Assembly: GCF_002575655.3 (NCBI RefSeq)
Contig: NC_053038.3
Location: 147,452,885 to 147,516,884, forward strand
Length of the DNA stretch: 64,000 nucleotides
Origin: Aegilops tauschii subsp. strangulata
Lineage: Eukaryota > Streptophyta > Magnoliopsida > Poales > Poaceae
Direction: 5' to 3'
The notes under the pieces are model-generated. The model made no database searches, was not told the origin of the DNA, and worked only from the letters and a program-made list of their open reading frames with translations. Position numbers and translations under genes: made by a program. Below are positions 34,991-44,571 of this stretch, in pieces (positions within the stretch are counted from its first letter, which is position 1; every line of letters begins with the position of its first letter).

Positions 34991-35290
34991 ACATTCTAAT
35001 TAAAAGAAGCGTGCACGATGGTAATAACGGGCGCATACGGTTGTTGGAACAAGACGTGTGCTAACATTGCCTATTGCGGTGCACCCTTTGGTGTAAATGC
35101 CACATAGGCGACCGAGAAAGCGTGCCCACGTTATGCCTTCCAGGAATAGTGCCGCACTTAGAACCGTCATAAATTTTGAGCCTGTGTCCCGTCACATTCC
35201 AAATTACTACCACGCTATATTTAATTACAAACCTGTTCGCATCGATCAAAACCTAAACAGTTTCCCACTTAGGAGCATAGTAGTACTCGG

Positions 35291-35299
35291 TTATAAATA
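35291..35299 (+). promoter_or_regulatory. TATA box upstream of the CACTA-2 coiled-coil ORF
   Basis: TTATAAATA in cggttataaatactactaat, about 95 bp upstream of the ATG at 35,389. The spacing suits a short plant 5' UTR. Function is inferred from position. Confidence 0.55.
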
Positions 35300-35388
35300 C
35301 TACTAATCCAAGATGACTGCACATTCCTCCTCAACTCCTCATCCACAAAAACAAACAAGTCATTCATCATCGTTCCCTTGCGTCTGCC

Positions 35389-35515
35389 ATGGCCAGCGTG
35401 AGTTCTGGGTCGAGAGATTGCCACCAGGGAGAGGCGAGCATGGAAGCGGAAGCACGAGAGATGTCCCGCCTCGCCGCGAAAGCTGCCGACATGTCCCGCC
35501 GCGCGGCCGTAGCAG
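35389..35515 (+). pseudogene. CACTA-2 coiled-coil ORF, N-terminal part (split by solo LTR)
   Basis: ATG in tctgccatggcc context opens a frame MASVSSGSRDC... with Ala/Arg/Met-rich heptads (REMSRLAAKAADMSRR). It is cut after 42 codons by the solo LTR. The same style resumes directly after the LTR (AAQRSHRAAEAATVNAAD), consistent with one original ORF. Product unknown; see the downstream part. Confidence 0.6.
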
Positions 35516-36903
35516 TGATAACCCACAAGTATAGGGGATCACAACAGTTTTCGAGGGTAGAGTATTCAACCCAAATTTATTGATTCGACACAAGGGGAGC
35601 CATAGAATATTCTCAAGTATTAGCAGTTGAGTTGTCAATTCAACCACACCTGGATAACGTAATATCTGCAGCAAAGTATTTAGTAGCAAAGTAGTAATAT
35701 GGAAGTAACGGTAACAGTGGCAAAAGTAACAATAACAGTTATGCAGTGATTGTAACCGTAGCAACGGAAAAGTAAATAAGCGAAGAACAATATGTGAAAA
35801 GCTCGTAGGCATTGGATCGGTGATGGATAATTATGCCGGATGCGGTTCATCATGTAACAGTCATAACATAGGGTGACACAGAACTAGCTCCAATTCATCA
35901 ATGTAATGTAGGCATGTATTCCGAATATAGTCATACGTGCTTATGGAAAAGAACTTGCATGACATCTTTTGTCCTACCCTCCCGTGGCAGCGGGGTCCTA
36001 GCGGAAACTAAGAGATATTAAGGCCACCTTTTAATAGAGTACCGTACCAAAGACTTAACACATAGTGAACACATGAACTCCTCAAACTACGGTCATCACC
36101 GGCAGTGGTCCCGATTATTGTCACTTCGGGGTTGCCGGATCATAACACATAGTAGGTGACTATAGACCCGCAAGATAGGATCAAGAACTCACATATATTC
36201 ATGAAAACATAATAGGTTCAGATCTGAAATCATGGCACTCGGGCCCTAGTGACAAGCATTAAGCATAGCAAAGTCATAGCAACATCAATCTCAGAACATA
36301 GTGGATACTAGGGATCAAACCCTAACAAAACTAACTCGATTACATGATAAATCTCATCCAACCCATCACCGTCCAGCAAGCCTACGATGGAATTACTCAC
36401 GCACGGCAGTGAGCATCATGAAATTGGTGATGGAGGATGGTTGATGATGACGACGGCGACAGATTCCCCTCTCCAGAGCCCCGAACGGACTCCAGATCAG
36501 CCCTCCCGAGAGAGTTTAGGGCTTGGCGGCGGCTCCGTATCGTATAACGCGATGAATCTTTCTCTCTGATTTTTTTCTCCCCGAACACGAATATATGGTG
36601 TTGGAGGTGAGGTCGGTGGAGCTCCAGGGGGCCCACGAGGCAGGGGCGCGCCCCCCACCCTCGTGGAAAGGGTGTGGGCCCCCTGGCCTTGATTCTTTCA
36701 CCAGTATTTTTTATTATTTCCAAAAATAATCTCCGTCAAGTTTCATGTCATTCCAAGAACTTTTGTTTCTGCACATAAATAACACCATAGCAATTCTGCA
36801 GAAAACAGCGTCAGTCCGGGTTAGTTCCATTCAAATCATGCAAGTTAGAGTCCAAAACAAGGGCAAAAGTGTTTGCAAAAGTAGATACGACGGAGACGTA
36901 TCA
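35516..36903. mobile_element. Solo LTR, 1388 bp, inside CACTA-2
   Basis: Begins TGATAACCCACAAG and ends GACGTATCA, flanked by AGCAG on both sides (35,511-35,515 and 36,904-36,908). No internal gag/pol or second LTR copy is present, so it is a solo LTR left by recombination. The alternative is a very small LTR-like element without coding sequence. A GC-rich near-palindrome (ggggcgcgccccccac around 36,645) lies near its end. The TGATAACCCACAAGTATAGG start is a familiar Triticeae repeat. Confidence 0.85.
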
Positions 36904-37689
36904 AGCAGCACAGAGGTCCCACCGCGCTGCCGAAGCAGCAACCGTCAATGCAGCAGACTGTTTCGGCCACGCCGCGGAAGCAGAAGAGATGTCCCACTGC
37001 GCCGCAAATGCAGCAGAGATGTCCTCCCGCGCCGTGGTGGCCTGGGAAAATGTCTCGTAGGCAGGCGAGGACTCTTACAGGCACATGCATGCGATCATCC
37101 ATAGCCAGATGTATCATATCTCCGGCTGGGCGAGGGTGCAGGACAACATGAAAGCCTCGTTTGAACATGCTACCGGCGTCATACGGCAACTAAATGAGAC
37201 CAGTGTGAAGCTCCGGGACGAGCGCGGCCTGCTGAGGGAGAAGATCGTCAGAAGTGAGGAGCAGCATGAGGAGACCACTGCCTTGTTGAAGTGGACCGAC
37301 GTCATCGTCGAGCAACTTATGGACGAGAATGCCATGCTGCGCATCAAGCGCGGAAGGCTAGTGGAGGAATATGTGGATGCTCTCAAGAAGGATCTTGAGG
37401 ACAAGAAAGAGCTCAACACCGCTTGCCGCGGAGACTACTTCCTGCGGCCTGCAGCAACGCATCAAGAAAGTAGAGATCAGTGCGCCAGATCGTTGTCTTC
37501 CTTCTTCTTTTGCCCTTGTGTATTTCGGGCGTTGCCGCATGTGGATTTCTCAATTATGTTCCTAAATATGTAAGACAATTATTATGCACTGTCATTGTCC
37601 TTATATTCATTAGTCTTGCTATAAGTCGTCGGATCTTACATCAAGATCCATGCAAAACTTTCTTTTCAGATTTCTTCTCTCTCTCTTAA
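36904..37689 (+). pseudogene. CACTA-2 coiled-coil ORF, C-terminal part with possible membrane anchor
   Basis: Continues the Ala-rich heptads (HRAAEAATVNAADCFGHAAE). An in-frame TAG at 37,058-37,060 follows, then an open frame continues AGEDSYRHMHAIIHSQMYH with a long charged coiled coil (LRDERGLLREKIVRSEEQHE, to about 37,420). After frame changes near 37,430-37,480 another frame reads VFLLLLPLCISGVAACGFLN and LLCTVIVLIFISLAI (37,495-37,640), two hydrophobic segments. It reads like a coiled-coil protein with C-terminal membrane segments. Family not recognised. The nonsense codon, LTR and frame changes make it a pseudogene. Confidence 0.55.
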
Positions 37690-37984
37690 ATCTCAGTCCG
37701 GTGAGACATAGCCACGCCGTGAAACAGGGGCTCGGTCGCCATTAATGGAGACGTTGGGAGGGAGGTGCGTGGTGGATAGAGGTCAAAGGGCTCTCCTCCC
37801 GATGAGCACGCGCAGGGGTCTGATCGCACGCCTCCCGTACTCAAACAGCTACCCCGCACGACATCTCCTAGCCAATCAAAAAAGGGACGCGTGGCGGCAT
37901 GTAATTGGTAAATAGAACGCCCACGGTTTCAATAATACTTGTGTTTCTGATTTGTAACGTGACAGTACTTGTTCCAACTTTGTT

Positions 37985-39880
37985 GATTGTTAATGTCTGC
38001 GCCTTCGCAAATCAGACAGAAAAATTACTACAGCATGTTGGTGCCATGTCATGACACCATGCCAAGTTTCATGATTTTCAGGCGTGTTTTGGATTTACAG
38101 GAATTAAAAAACCAAGTTTCACAATATTTCCAGCCGAGCCACGACGCCCCGATGTTTGAATTTCATTCCCATTTCTTGCATGGGACCTAGAAATTCACCT
38201 AAGGACACACATGTGATTTTTCAACCAACTTTGGTGCACTGGAGCATGTGCTTGTAGTTCAAATTTGAAATATGCAAATTAAGTTCCCAGAAATTCAATT
38301 AATGTATAAAAAATGCCAAACGAACCCAGAATAATTCCAAAATTTAGCACGATATCTATTTAGTCTAATCTGCCTGTGTAAAAAAATTAAGGCGGGAGAA
38401 GGCGGTTTATGTCGTTTCGCACATGGAGGTGACACGTTCCCTCTCGGAACCACGAGCCTTCTTAAGAGAAGCTCCGGTTTGCAAGAAGCTTATACCAAAG
38501 CTTGTCCCAATTCGGCCAAAAAAATTACCACATCATGTTGGTGCCATGTCATGACACCATGCCAAGTTTCATGATTTTCAGGCTTGCTATGGATTTACAT
38601 GAATTAAAAAAACCAAGTTTCTCAATCTTTCTGGCCGAGCCACGACACCTAGATGTTTGAATTTCATTCCCATTTCTTGCATGGGACCTAGAAATTCACC
38701 CAAGGACACACATGTGATTTTTCAACCAACTTTGGTGCACTGGAGCATGTGCTTGTAGTTCAAATTTGAATTATGCACAATCAATGCCCAAAAATTCAGT
38801 TAATGTATAAAAAGGCCAAACGAACCCGGAATAATTCCAAAATTTAGCACAATACTTCTATTTGGTCTAATCTGCCTGTGTAAAAAAATTAAGGCAGGAG
38901 AAGGCAGTGTACGTATGCCGTTTCACACACGGAGGTGACACGTTCCCTCTCGGAACCACGAGCCTTCTTGAGAGAAGCTCCTCTTTGCAAGAAGCTTGTA
39001 CCAAAGCTTGTCCCAATTCGGCCAAAAAATTTACCACAACATGTTGGTGCCATGTCATGACACCATGCCAAGTTTCATGATTTTCAGCCGTGTTTTGGAT
39101 TTACATGAATTAAAAAACCAAGTTTCTCAATCTTTCCGGCCGAGCCACGACGCCCAGATGTTTGAATTTCATTCCCATTTCTTGCATGGGACCTAGAAAT
39201 TCATCCAAGGACACACACGCGATTTTTCAACCAGCTTTGGTGCACTAGAGCATGTGCTTGTAGTTCAAATTTGAATTATGCACATTAAATGACCAGAAAT
39301 TCAATTAATGTATAAGAAAGTCCAAACGAACCCGGAATAATTCCAAAATTTAGCACGATACTCGTACAGTTCTATGTTGCCTCTGTAAAAAATCAAGGGG
39401 GGAGGCAACGTATATCGTTTCGCACACAAAGGTGACACGTACCCCCTCGGGAACAACGAGTCTTCTCGAGAGAAGCTCCGGTTTGCAAGAAGCTTATACC
39501 CAAAAACTTGTCCAAATGTGGACAATTTTTTACCACAACATGTTGGTGCCATGAAATGACACCATGCCAAGTTTCATGATTTTTGGGTTAGTTTCGAATT
39601 TCCAGGAATTTAAAAACCAAGTTTCTCAATGTTCCCGGCCGAGCCACGACACCCAGATGTTTGAATTTCATTCCCATTTCTTGCATGGGGCCTATAAATT
39701 CACCCAAAGACACACATGTGATTTTTCAACAAACTTTGGTGCACTGGAGCATGTGCTTGTAGTTCAAATTTGAAATATGCACATTAAATGCCTAGAAACT
39801 CAATTAATGCATAAAATGCCACATGAACCCGGAATAATTCCAAATTTAAACACGACACTCATGTAGTTGCATGTTCACTG
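37985..39880. repeat. ~500 bp tandem array, nearly four copies
   Basis: The landmark catgttggtgccatg occurs at 38,034, 38,534, 39,040 and 39,539, spacing 500, 506 and 499 bp. Other shared landmarks are cgagccacgac, tttcttgcatggg, ggtgcactggagcatgtgct, gaacccggaataattcc, ggaaccacgagccttctt and gcaagaagctt. The last copy is the most diverged and the first lacks its upstream half. Short ORFs of ~66-69 codons recur once per unit, which reflects repetition rather than genes. Confidence 0.92.
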
Positions 39881-40254
39881 TACATAAATGTTCTAGCATA
39901 CACTTCACCATCCTTTCCGTCTGTAACACCATTTTGTCTTTCAAAACATAATGAAAAAATCAGGTATACCACAAACAGTTTACTAGAAAGAATCGTGTGG
40001 GATGCGATATAAAATATGTTGGCGCACCATCTTGTCTGGCTTATGCAGGAAGCTTCATCGTCTACAGTCCACCGCCCCCGCTTGAACCACACTTGCGCGC
40101 CAGTTTCTGGCGGCACCGAGCAAAAATTTTCTGCCACCGCGGAAATATCTATCTCCCCGCCCCTCCCTCCCACCAAAAGCCCCATTTCCACTGTTCCTCC
40201 TTGCTTTCCAAGTTCAAACCTTCACTGCTGCTTACTGGCAGCTCAGTCTCCTCG

Positions 40255-40430
40255 CCGGCGACCCATCTTCTTGCAGCGCCACTTCCTCGCTGGCTATCCT
40301 TCTTCTTGCAACGCCGCCTCCTCGCCGGCGACCCTTCTTCTTGCAGCGCCGCCTCCTCGCCGGTGACCCTTCTTCTTGCTGCGCGGCCTCCTCGCCGCCG
40401 ACCCTTCTTCTTGCTGCGCGGCCTCGTCGA
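40255..40430 (+). repeat. 36 bp (12-codon) minisatellite
   Basis: About five copies of cttcttcttgcagcgccgcc tcctcgccggcgaccc-type units. The unit length is a multiple of three, so a frame repeats peptides such as LLAGDPSSCSAA. It lies just upstream of a splice-like junction gtcag|gtaatcc at 40,440 and may be 5' leader of the B3-like gene. A stretch at 39,880-40,250 before it is unassigned. Confidence 0.85.
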
Positions 40431-40643
40431 TATGGTCAGGTAATCCAAACCCCACACACACCATCCTCCTCCTTCCCCGTCCCACGTGCCCCGACCGACG
40501 GCGCGACACCTTCCGCTGAAATCAATGTTCCCCTCCTCCAATTAAGCGCAGCCCACAACCATTTTGCATGCAGTATAACGTGGAGCTCAGTAGCATCTAG
40601 CAGCGGAGAAGCAAATCGCAGCCGCACGCGCGCACGAGGTCGC

Positions 40644-41828
40644 TATGGCTGCCATGCGTGCCGATCGCCAGATCTTGGAGGAGCACCTCGTCTTCGAGGC
40701 CACCGTCGACACGGCCACACGGTTGTCTACTTTAAAACAGAGTTCATGCTGTTTTCTCGAGGCCACTGCGAGTGCCTTCTAGTGATTTGTCCTCTGTAAT
40801 GTTAATATGCAATCTGATGTTCAGTTAACAGTTTGGTCATCTGAAATGTAATGTTCAGTTAACAGTTTTGTCCAACAATTGCGACATTTCGTAGTACTGT
40901 TCTCAAGCATTCTTTGTTTTGTTAACTATCTTATGTTCTAGTACATGTTTCTATTCTGCAATGTCGTGCTCAGTTAACTGTTTTGGTTCATTTGGTCTGC
41001 TGTCCATTTAACTGTTTGGTTCAATTCTACAATTTGATTTTCATTTGCCGTGGGTACAATTTTGTATTGGCATGCATGTGAAATAAATCGAATTTGGCCG
41101 TACTCAATACATATTCTACTGATAGTATGGCAACTCTCAGTTAACCTGATCAAGATCTTCCTTATGTGTGTTGCAGGGAAACAATGGGAGACACTGCAGT
41201 TTACCATCGAGGTATGCTCATGCATGGTCCTTTCGCTAATAGCACATTATTGTGCAGTTGCAGGAATCATTCTAATATTTAGGTTTCTTACAATTTGGTC
41301 TTGCACATGTAGGTCCTGCTGTTAGAGGCTTAGACCCACTGTTCGACCCATTTTACATATGGGGAAATGAGATGTCCATGAATATCAGTCAAGTCAAGAA
41401 ACTCAGGAAGATTGTTAGGATGAAGAAACATGCGACAAATAACAGCAAGATCTTTGTTTGCACAATGAAGAACACATTAGTCAACTATAGGATGGCACTA
41501 ATTCTTTTACCTTATTTTTACCCTTGCGCCATTTCAAAATTTATAACAGCGATTTACGCATATCTTTGTTTTCAGTACTTTTTCAAAGCAGTTCACCGAT
41601 GATTACCTCTCAAACCACCTGCATTGTCAAGAGGCGAGGAAGGTATTCATTCAACATCCTCGGTACGATATTGAAGTCTTCCTAAAGAGGACGAAGGTTG
41701 GGCGGGCAATAATCCATAGCCACTGGCCTAAAGTTGCAAGGACATTCAACATCATTGAAGGCTCAATATTTGCCTTCCGCTTCTGCAGTTTCCCAGATGA
41801 GATTCATCTGTCTATTTACCGTGTATGA
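40644..41828 (+). pseudogene. Captured B3-domain (plant transcription factor-like) gene with one-base frameshift
   Basis: Exon-like blocks: 40,644-40,720 (MAAMRADRQILEEHLVFEAT); 41,177-41,210 after gttgcag (ETMGDTAVYHR); 41,313-41,490 (GLDPLFDPFYIWGNEMSMNI and following Lys-rich stretch); and 41,574-41,828 after ttttcag. The last block reads FTDDYLSNHLHCQEARKV, YDIEVFLKRTKVGRAIIHSHW and FNIIEGSIFAFRF, the strand/W/GD-like pattern of a plant B3 DNA-binding domain. It ends in TGA 41,826. An extra T in the run at 41,578-41,583 puts the exon start out of frame with the rest. B3 proteins bind DNA in the nucleus. Capture by a CACTA element is inferred from location. Confidence 0.68.
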
Positions 41829-42049
41829 TGCTACTTTCCAAAGGTTTTCGATGTTGCACGTGAAATTTGGTGCTGTTGTGTAATGGCGTAACTGAGTGCC
41901 GAAGCTATCTGGTGTAATTCGATTATGAAATCCTGGTTGTCGTTATACGGGTATGAAATATCTGGTGTGTTTTATAAGAAATATCAATTTGATTACTACA
42001 TGGTTATCAATAATAGGCTAATTACCCTACTTATTGGGGTTTTATATTG

Positions 42050-42467
42050 CAGATAGTTACTCGGACAACACCGTGGGCGATGAACTCAAAGAACCCACAC
42101 GGTTCCTAGAAAGTAGGCGTGTTCGATCAACTAACAATCACACACGACTTCCGGCAGAGAACTGTTTGCGTTAGGCCACCTTGCACAAACGTTTCCACAC
42201 AAAAAACTGTGTGTGATATACATACGAATGGAAATGTTTTTCTGGGATTCACCGTGTGGGATGTACATATGAACGGAAACGACTGGGTTTTGATGCCTCG
42301 CCAGATCGCACATGAGCTCATTTTGTGTGCCAGGAGCGCCTATCCCCGATGATTTCTGGGTCGTGTGGGAAGGATCCCCTATCGCCCACACTCACTTGGC
42401 GACGATTCCAAGCGCCATCACGGAAAGGGGTTAAAAACCATTTGTATAGCAGGTCTCTACACCAGTG
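42050..42467. repeat. CACTA-2 right subterminal region
   Basis: Contains paired phrases gtgtgtgatatacatacgaa (42,209) and gtgtgggatgtacatatgaa (42,257), and ends tctctacaccagtg. Stretch 41,829-42,050 before it is AT-rich without visible features. Confidence 0.6.
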
Positions 42468-42470
42468 ATT

Positions 42471-42955
42471 GGGCATCACACATGAGTTCTCTGCTCCTTA
42501 CACACCTTAGCAGAACGGCATCGTGGAGCGCACGAACAGAATCCTCATTGAGATGGCACGTACGATTGAATACAAGACTCCAAGAAAGTTCTGGCCTGAA
42601 GCCATTGATACTGCTTGCCACATCATCAACGGAGTTTATTTTCATAAATTCTTCAAGAAGACATGCTATGAACTCCTGACTGGTAAGAAGCCAAACGTTA
42701 GCTATTTCAAAGTCTTTGGTGCTAGGTGCTGGATTAAGGATCCTCACCACACTTCAAAATTTTCACAGAAAGCACATGAAGATTTTATGCTTGGTTACGG
42801 AAAGGATTCGCACACCTACAGAGTCTTCAACCTCTTTCACTATTAAGTGGTTGAAACTGTAGATGTGTGGTTCAATGAGACTAACGGCTCACAAAGAGAG
42901 CACCTGCCAAATGTGCTAGATGAAGCCTCTTCTAGTGAATCTATCAAGCATATGG
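42471..42955 (+). pseudogene. pol: Copia B integrase C-terminal part
   Basis: Continues the integrase frame after CACTA-2: GITHEFSAPYTP, then an in-frame TAG, then QNGIVERTNRILIEMARTIE. The Glu of NGIVER is the third catalytic acid of the DDE triad. It continues with FWPEAIDTACHIING and GARCWIKDPHHTSKF, typical Copia integrase C-terminus. A TAA at 42,844 interrupts before VVETVDVWFNETNG. The Gypsy element follows after the target GTACT at 42,956-42,960, and the frame resumes at 56,025. Confidence 0.85.
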
Positions 42956-42960
42956 GTACT

Positions 42961-43478
42961 TGTCGTGGAATTGTCACGGCAGATGTCCTCGAGCTGGGAC
43001 TTAGTCGTGGAGCCATCGCAGCTAGGAAGCTTAAAGGGGTTAAACGGGACAAGGAACACGAGGGTTATACTGGTTCGGCCCCTTACGGTGAAGGTAAAAG
43101 CCTACGTCCAGTTGAGGTGGTATTGATTATGGTTTCGATGACCAGGGAGCTTGACTGCTATGCCTGGCTCTCGATGAGATCTTACTTGTCCCTAAACCGC
43201 CGCCGGGTCGTCCCTTTATATAGAGAGGTTGACGCCCAGCAGCTCTCAGAGTCCCGGCCGGCTCATAAGAGTGTCCGGCTCGGACTCTCAACTATTCTTG
43301 CCTTACACTACAAGTTCTACCATGATGGCGGTTGTAACTACGGGCCTTAAGCCATCTCCGGGTCTTAAGCCCATCTTTGGCCCGCCGTCTTCAAGCTTGG
43401 CGCCGGGCTTCACGCGATGACCATTATGAGTAACCCGGCCCCTCCTGGCGGGTGACTCTAAGGTTTATATCCTCAACA
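42961..43478 (-). repeat. 3' LTR of the Gypsy element (left end)
   Basis: 518 bp, starting tgtcgtggaattgtcacggc and ending tatcctcaaca on the plus strand. A TATA-like ctatataaag is on the minus strand at about 43,214-43,223. ORFs through it, such as the plus-strand one at 42,847-43,350, are not genes. Confidence 0.93.
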
Positions 43479-44571
43479 TTAGGCCCCAGATTGATTTGAA
43501 CCGGTTCATGTCAATCTTCAATTCTTCTGAGAGAAAAAATCTTCCGGCTTATGGCTGTGTGAAGGTTATAACCCGCCGTGACGTCATCTTCTGGATTCTT
43601 GGTGACCCGCCGTGACGTCATCCTCCATTAAGTCCATTTTTTACTCCACCATATCCGCAACGGATCTTATCCTTAATTGCCGTCCGGAAAATCGAGGCGT
43701 TTTTATGGTGAGATAACCGCGCCGTGGCCTCCTCGTTTCTCGCGCCCACTTATGAGCCTCACCTTATAAATAGCCCGGCCCGATGAGCCTTCAGTCACTC
43801 GTCTTCCTCCTCTCGCCACTGTTCTCCCGCTCGAGCTCCATCGCCGCCGCCGCCGCGGGTCTTCTTGTCTTCACCAACTCAGGCCGCTGCATCAACTTGA
43901 CGTGACCAGATAAACGGCGGCGACCTCCACAACTCTCCAGTACCCGTAAGCCATTGTTACTCCATAGAATAGATCCGCATTAGGGTTCTTGATGTTCTTC
44001 CCGTGTTCGTCGCCGTTCATCGCGAGCTCTTGGTAGATTTCATTATTACCACCCCTTCTTGATCTGTAGACTATATAGAACTGTTGCGGTAGTTGTTTCA
44101 CACCCGTTCCCAATGTATATAGATCCCTTTTCCCTGCATAAAGGCTCCGTTCGAACCTATGAACTTCTTCTGCGTTTGTTTTAGGTCTAGAAACTTTCCT
44201 CTTTAGCCGACCGTTTTGATCCAAAATAATTACTGCCATCTGTGAAACTTGTTTTCACCACACTTAGTAAAAAACTGCATCTGCTGAGCTATGGCGGCTT
44301 ACATTTCCGGCTTAAAAGAAGCCACGCGCCGTAAAATTTTCCGGCTCAAAAGAAATCACGCGCCGTAAAATCTTCCGGCTCATTTATGATAAAGCTGTAG
44401 ACAATTTGAATTACTCTCAATACCTCCAGTGGCTTAGATAATCCGATGCACTTAACCATATGTCATTAGGCCCCTCTCATAAGCCGCCATTTTGAGCATT
44501 TAAACTGTAAATGTCTGCCGGCTATAATTGAACCGGACATTTTCCTTTTGTCATAGGCTTCATCTTTCACA
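43479..44571. other. Gypsy internal non-coding stretch beside the 3' LTR
   Basis: Lies between the left LTR and the accessory gene. On the plus strand it resembles a promoter/5' leader for that gene: cttataaatagcccggccc at about 43,763-43,781, a tataaata-type TATA box. A gccgccgccgccgcgggtct leader (43,843) and a splice-like agtacccgtaagcc near 43,940 follow. The tag ttccggct..aaaagaa.cacgcgccgtaaaat is duplicated at 44,307 and 44,338. Confidence 0.55.
43763..43775 (+). promoter_or_regulatory. Putative TATA box for the Gypsy accessory gene
   Basis: ccttataaatagc lies about 800 bp upstream of the ATG at 44,572, with a Cys/Ser-codon-like leader and a possible 5' UTR intron (donor near 43,945, acceptor possibly tcataggctt near 44,557). 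It is on the strand opposite to gag-pol. Confidence 0.5.

Larger units (their letters stand above)
34478..42467. mobile_element. CACTA-2: 8.0 kb CACTA element inside the Copia B integrase
   Basis: Begins CACTACTGCAGG and ends ACACCAGTG (inverse CACTGGTGT). Both sides are flanked by ATT (34,475-34,477 and 42,468-42,470). Removing it restores a continuous integrase frame up to one stop (GITHEFSAPYTP follows directly). The TIRs agree over CACT and only loosely further in. It contains subterminal repeats, a coiled-coil ORF split by a solo LTR, a ~500 bp tandem array and a captured B3-domain gene. No tnp2-type transposase ORF is seen, so it is probably non-autonomous. Confidence 0.9.

Noticed and set aside
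37985..39880. Regular tandem repeats considered as a CRISPR array
   Set aside because: Units are ~500 bp without short repeats plus unique spacers, and the genome is clearly a plant.
42847..43350. 167-codon plus-strand ORF and its twin at 55391-55891
   Set aside because: They are the two LTR copies of the Gypsy element read in the antisense frame.
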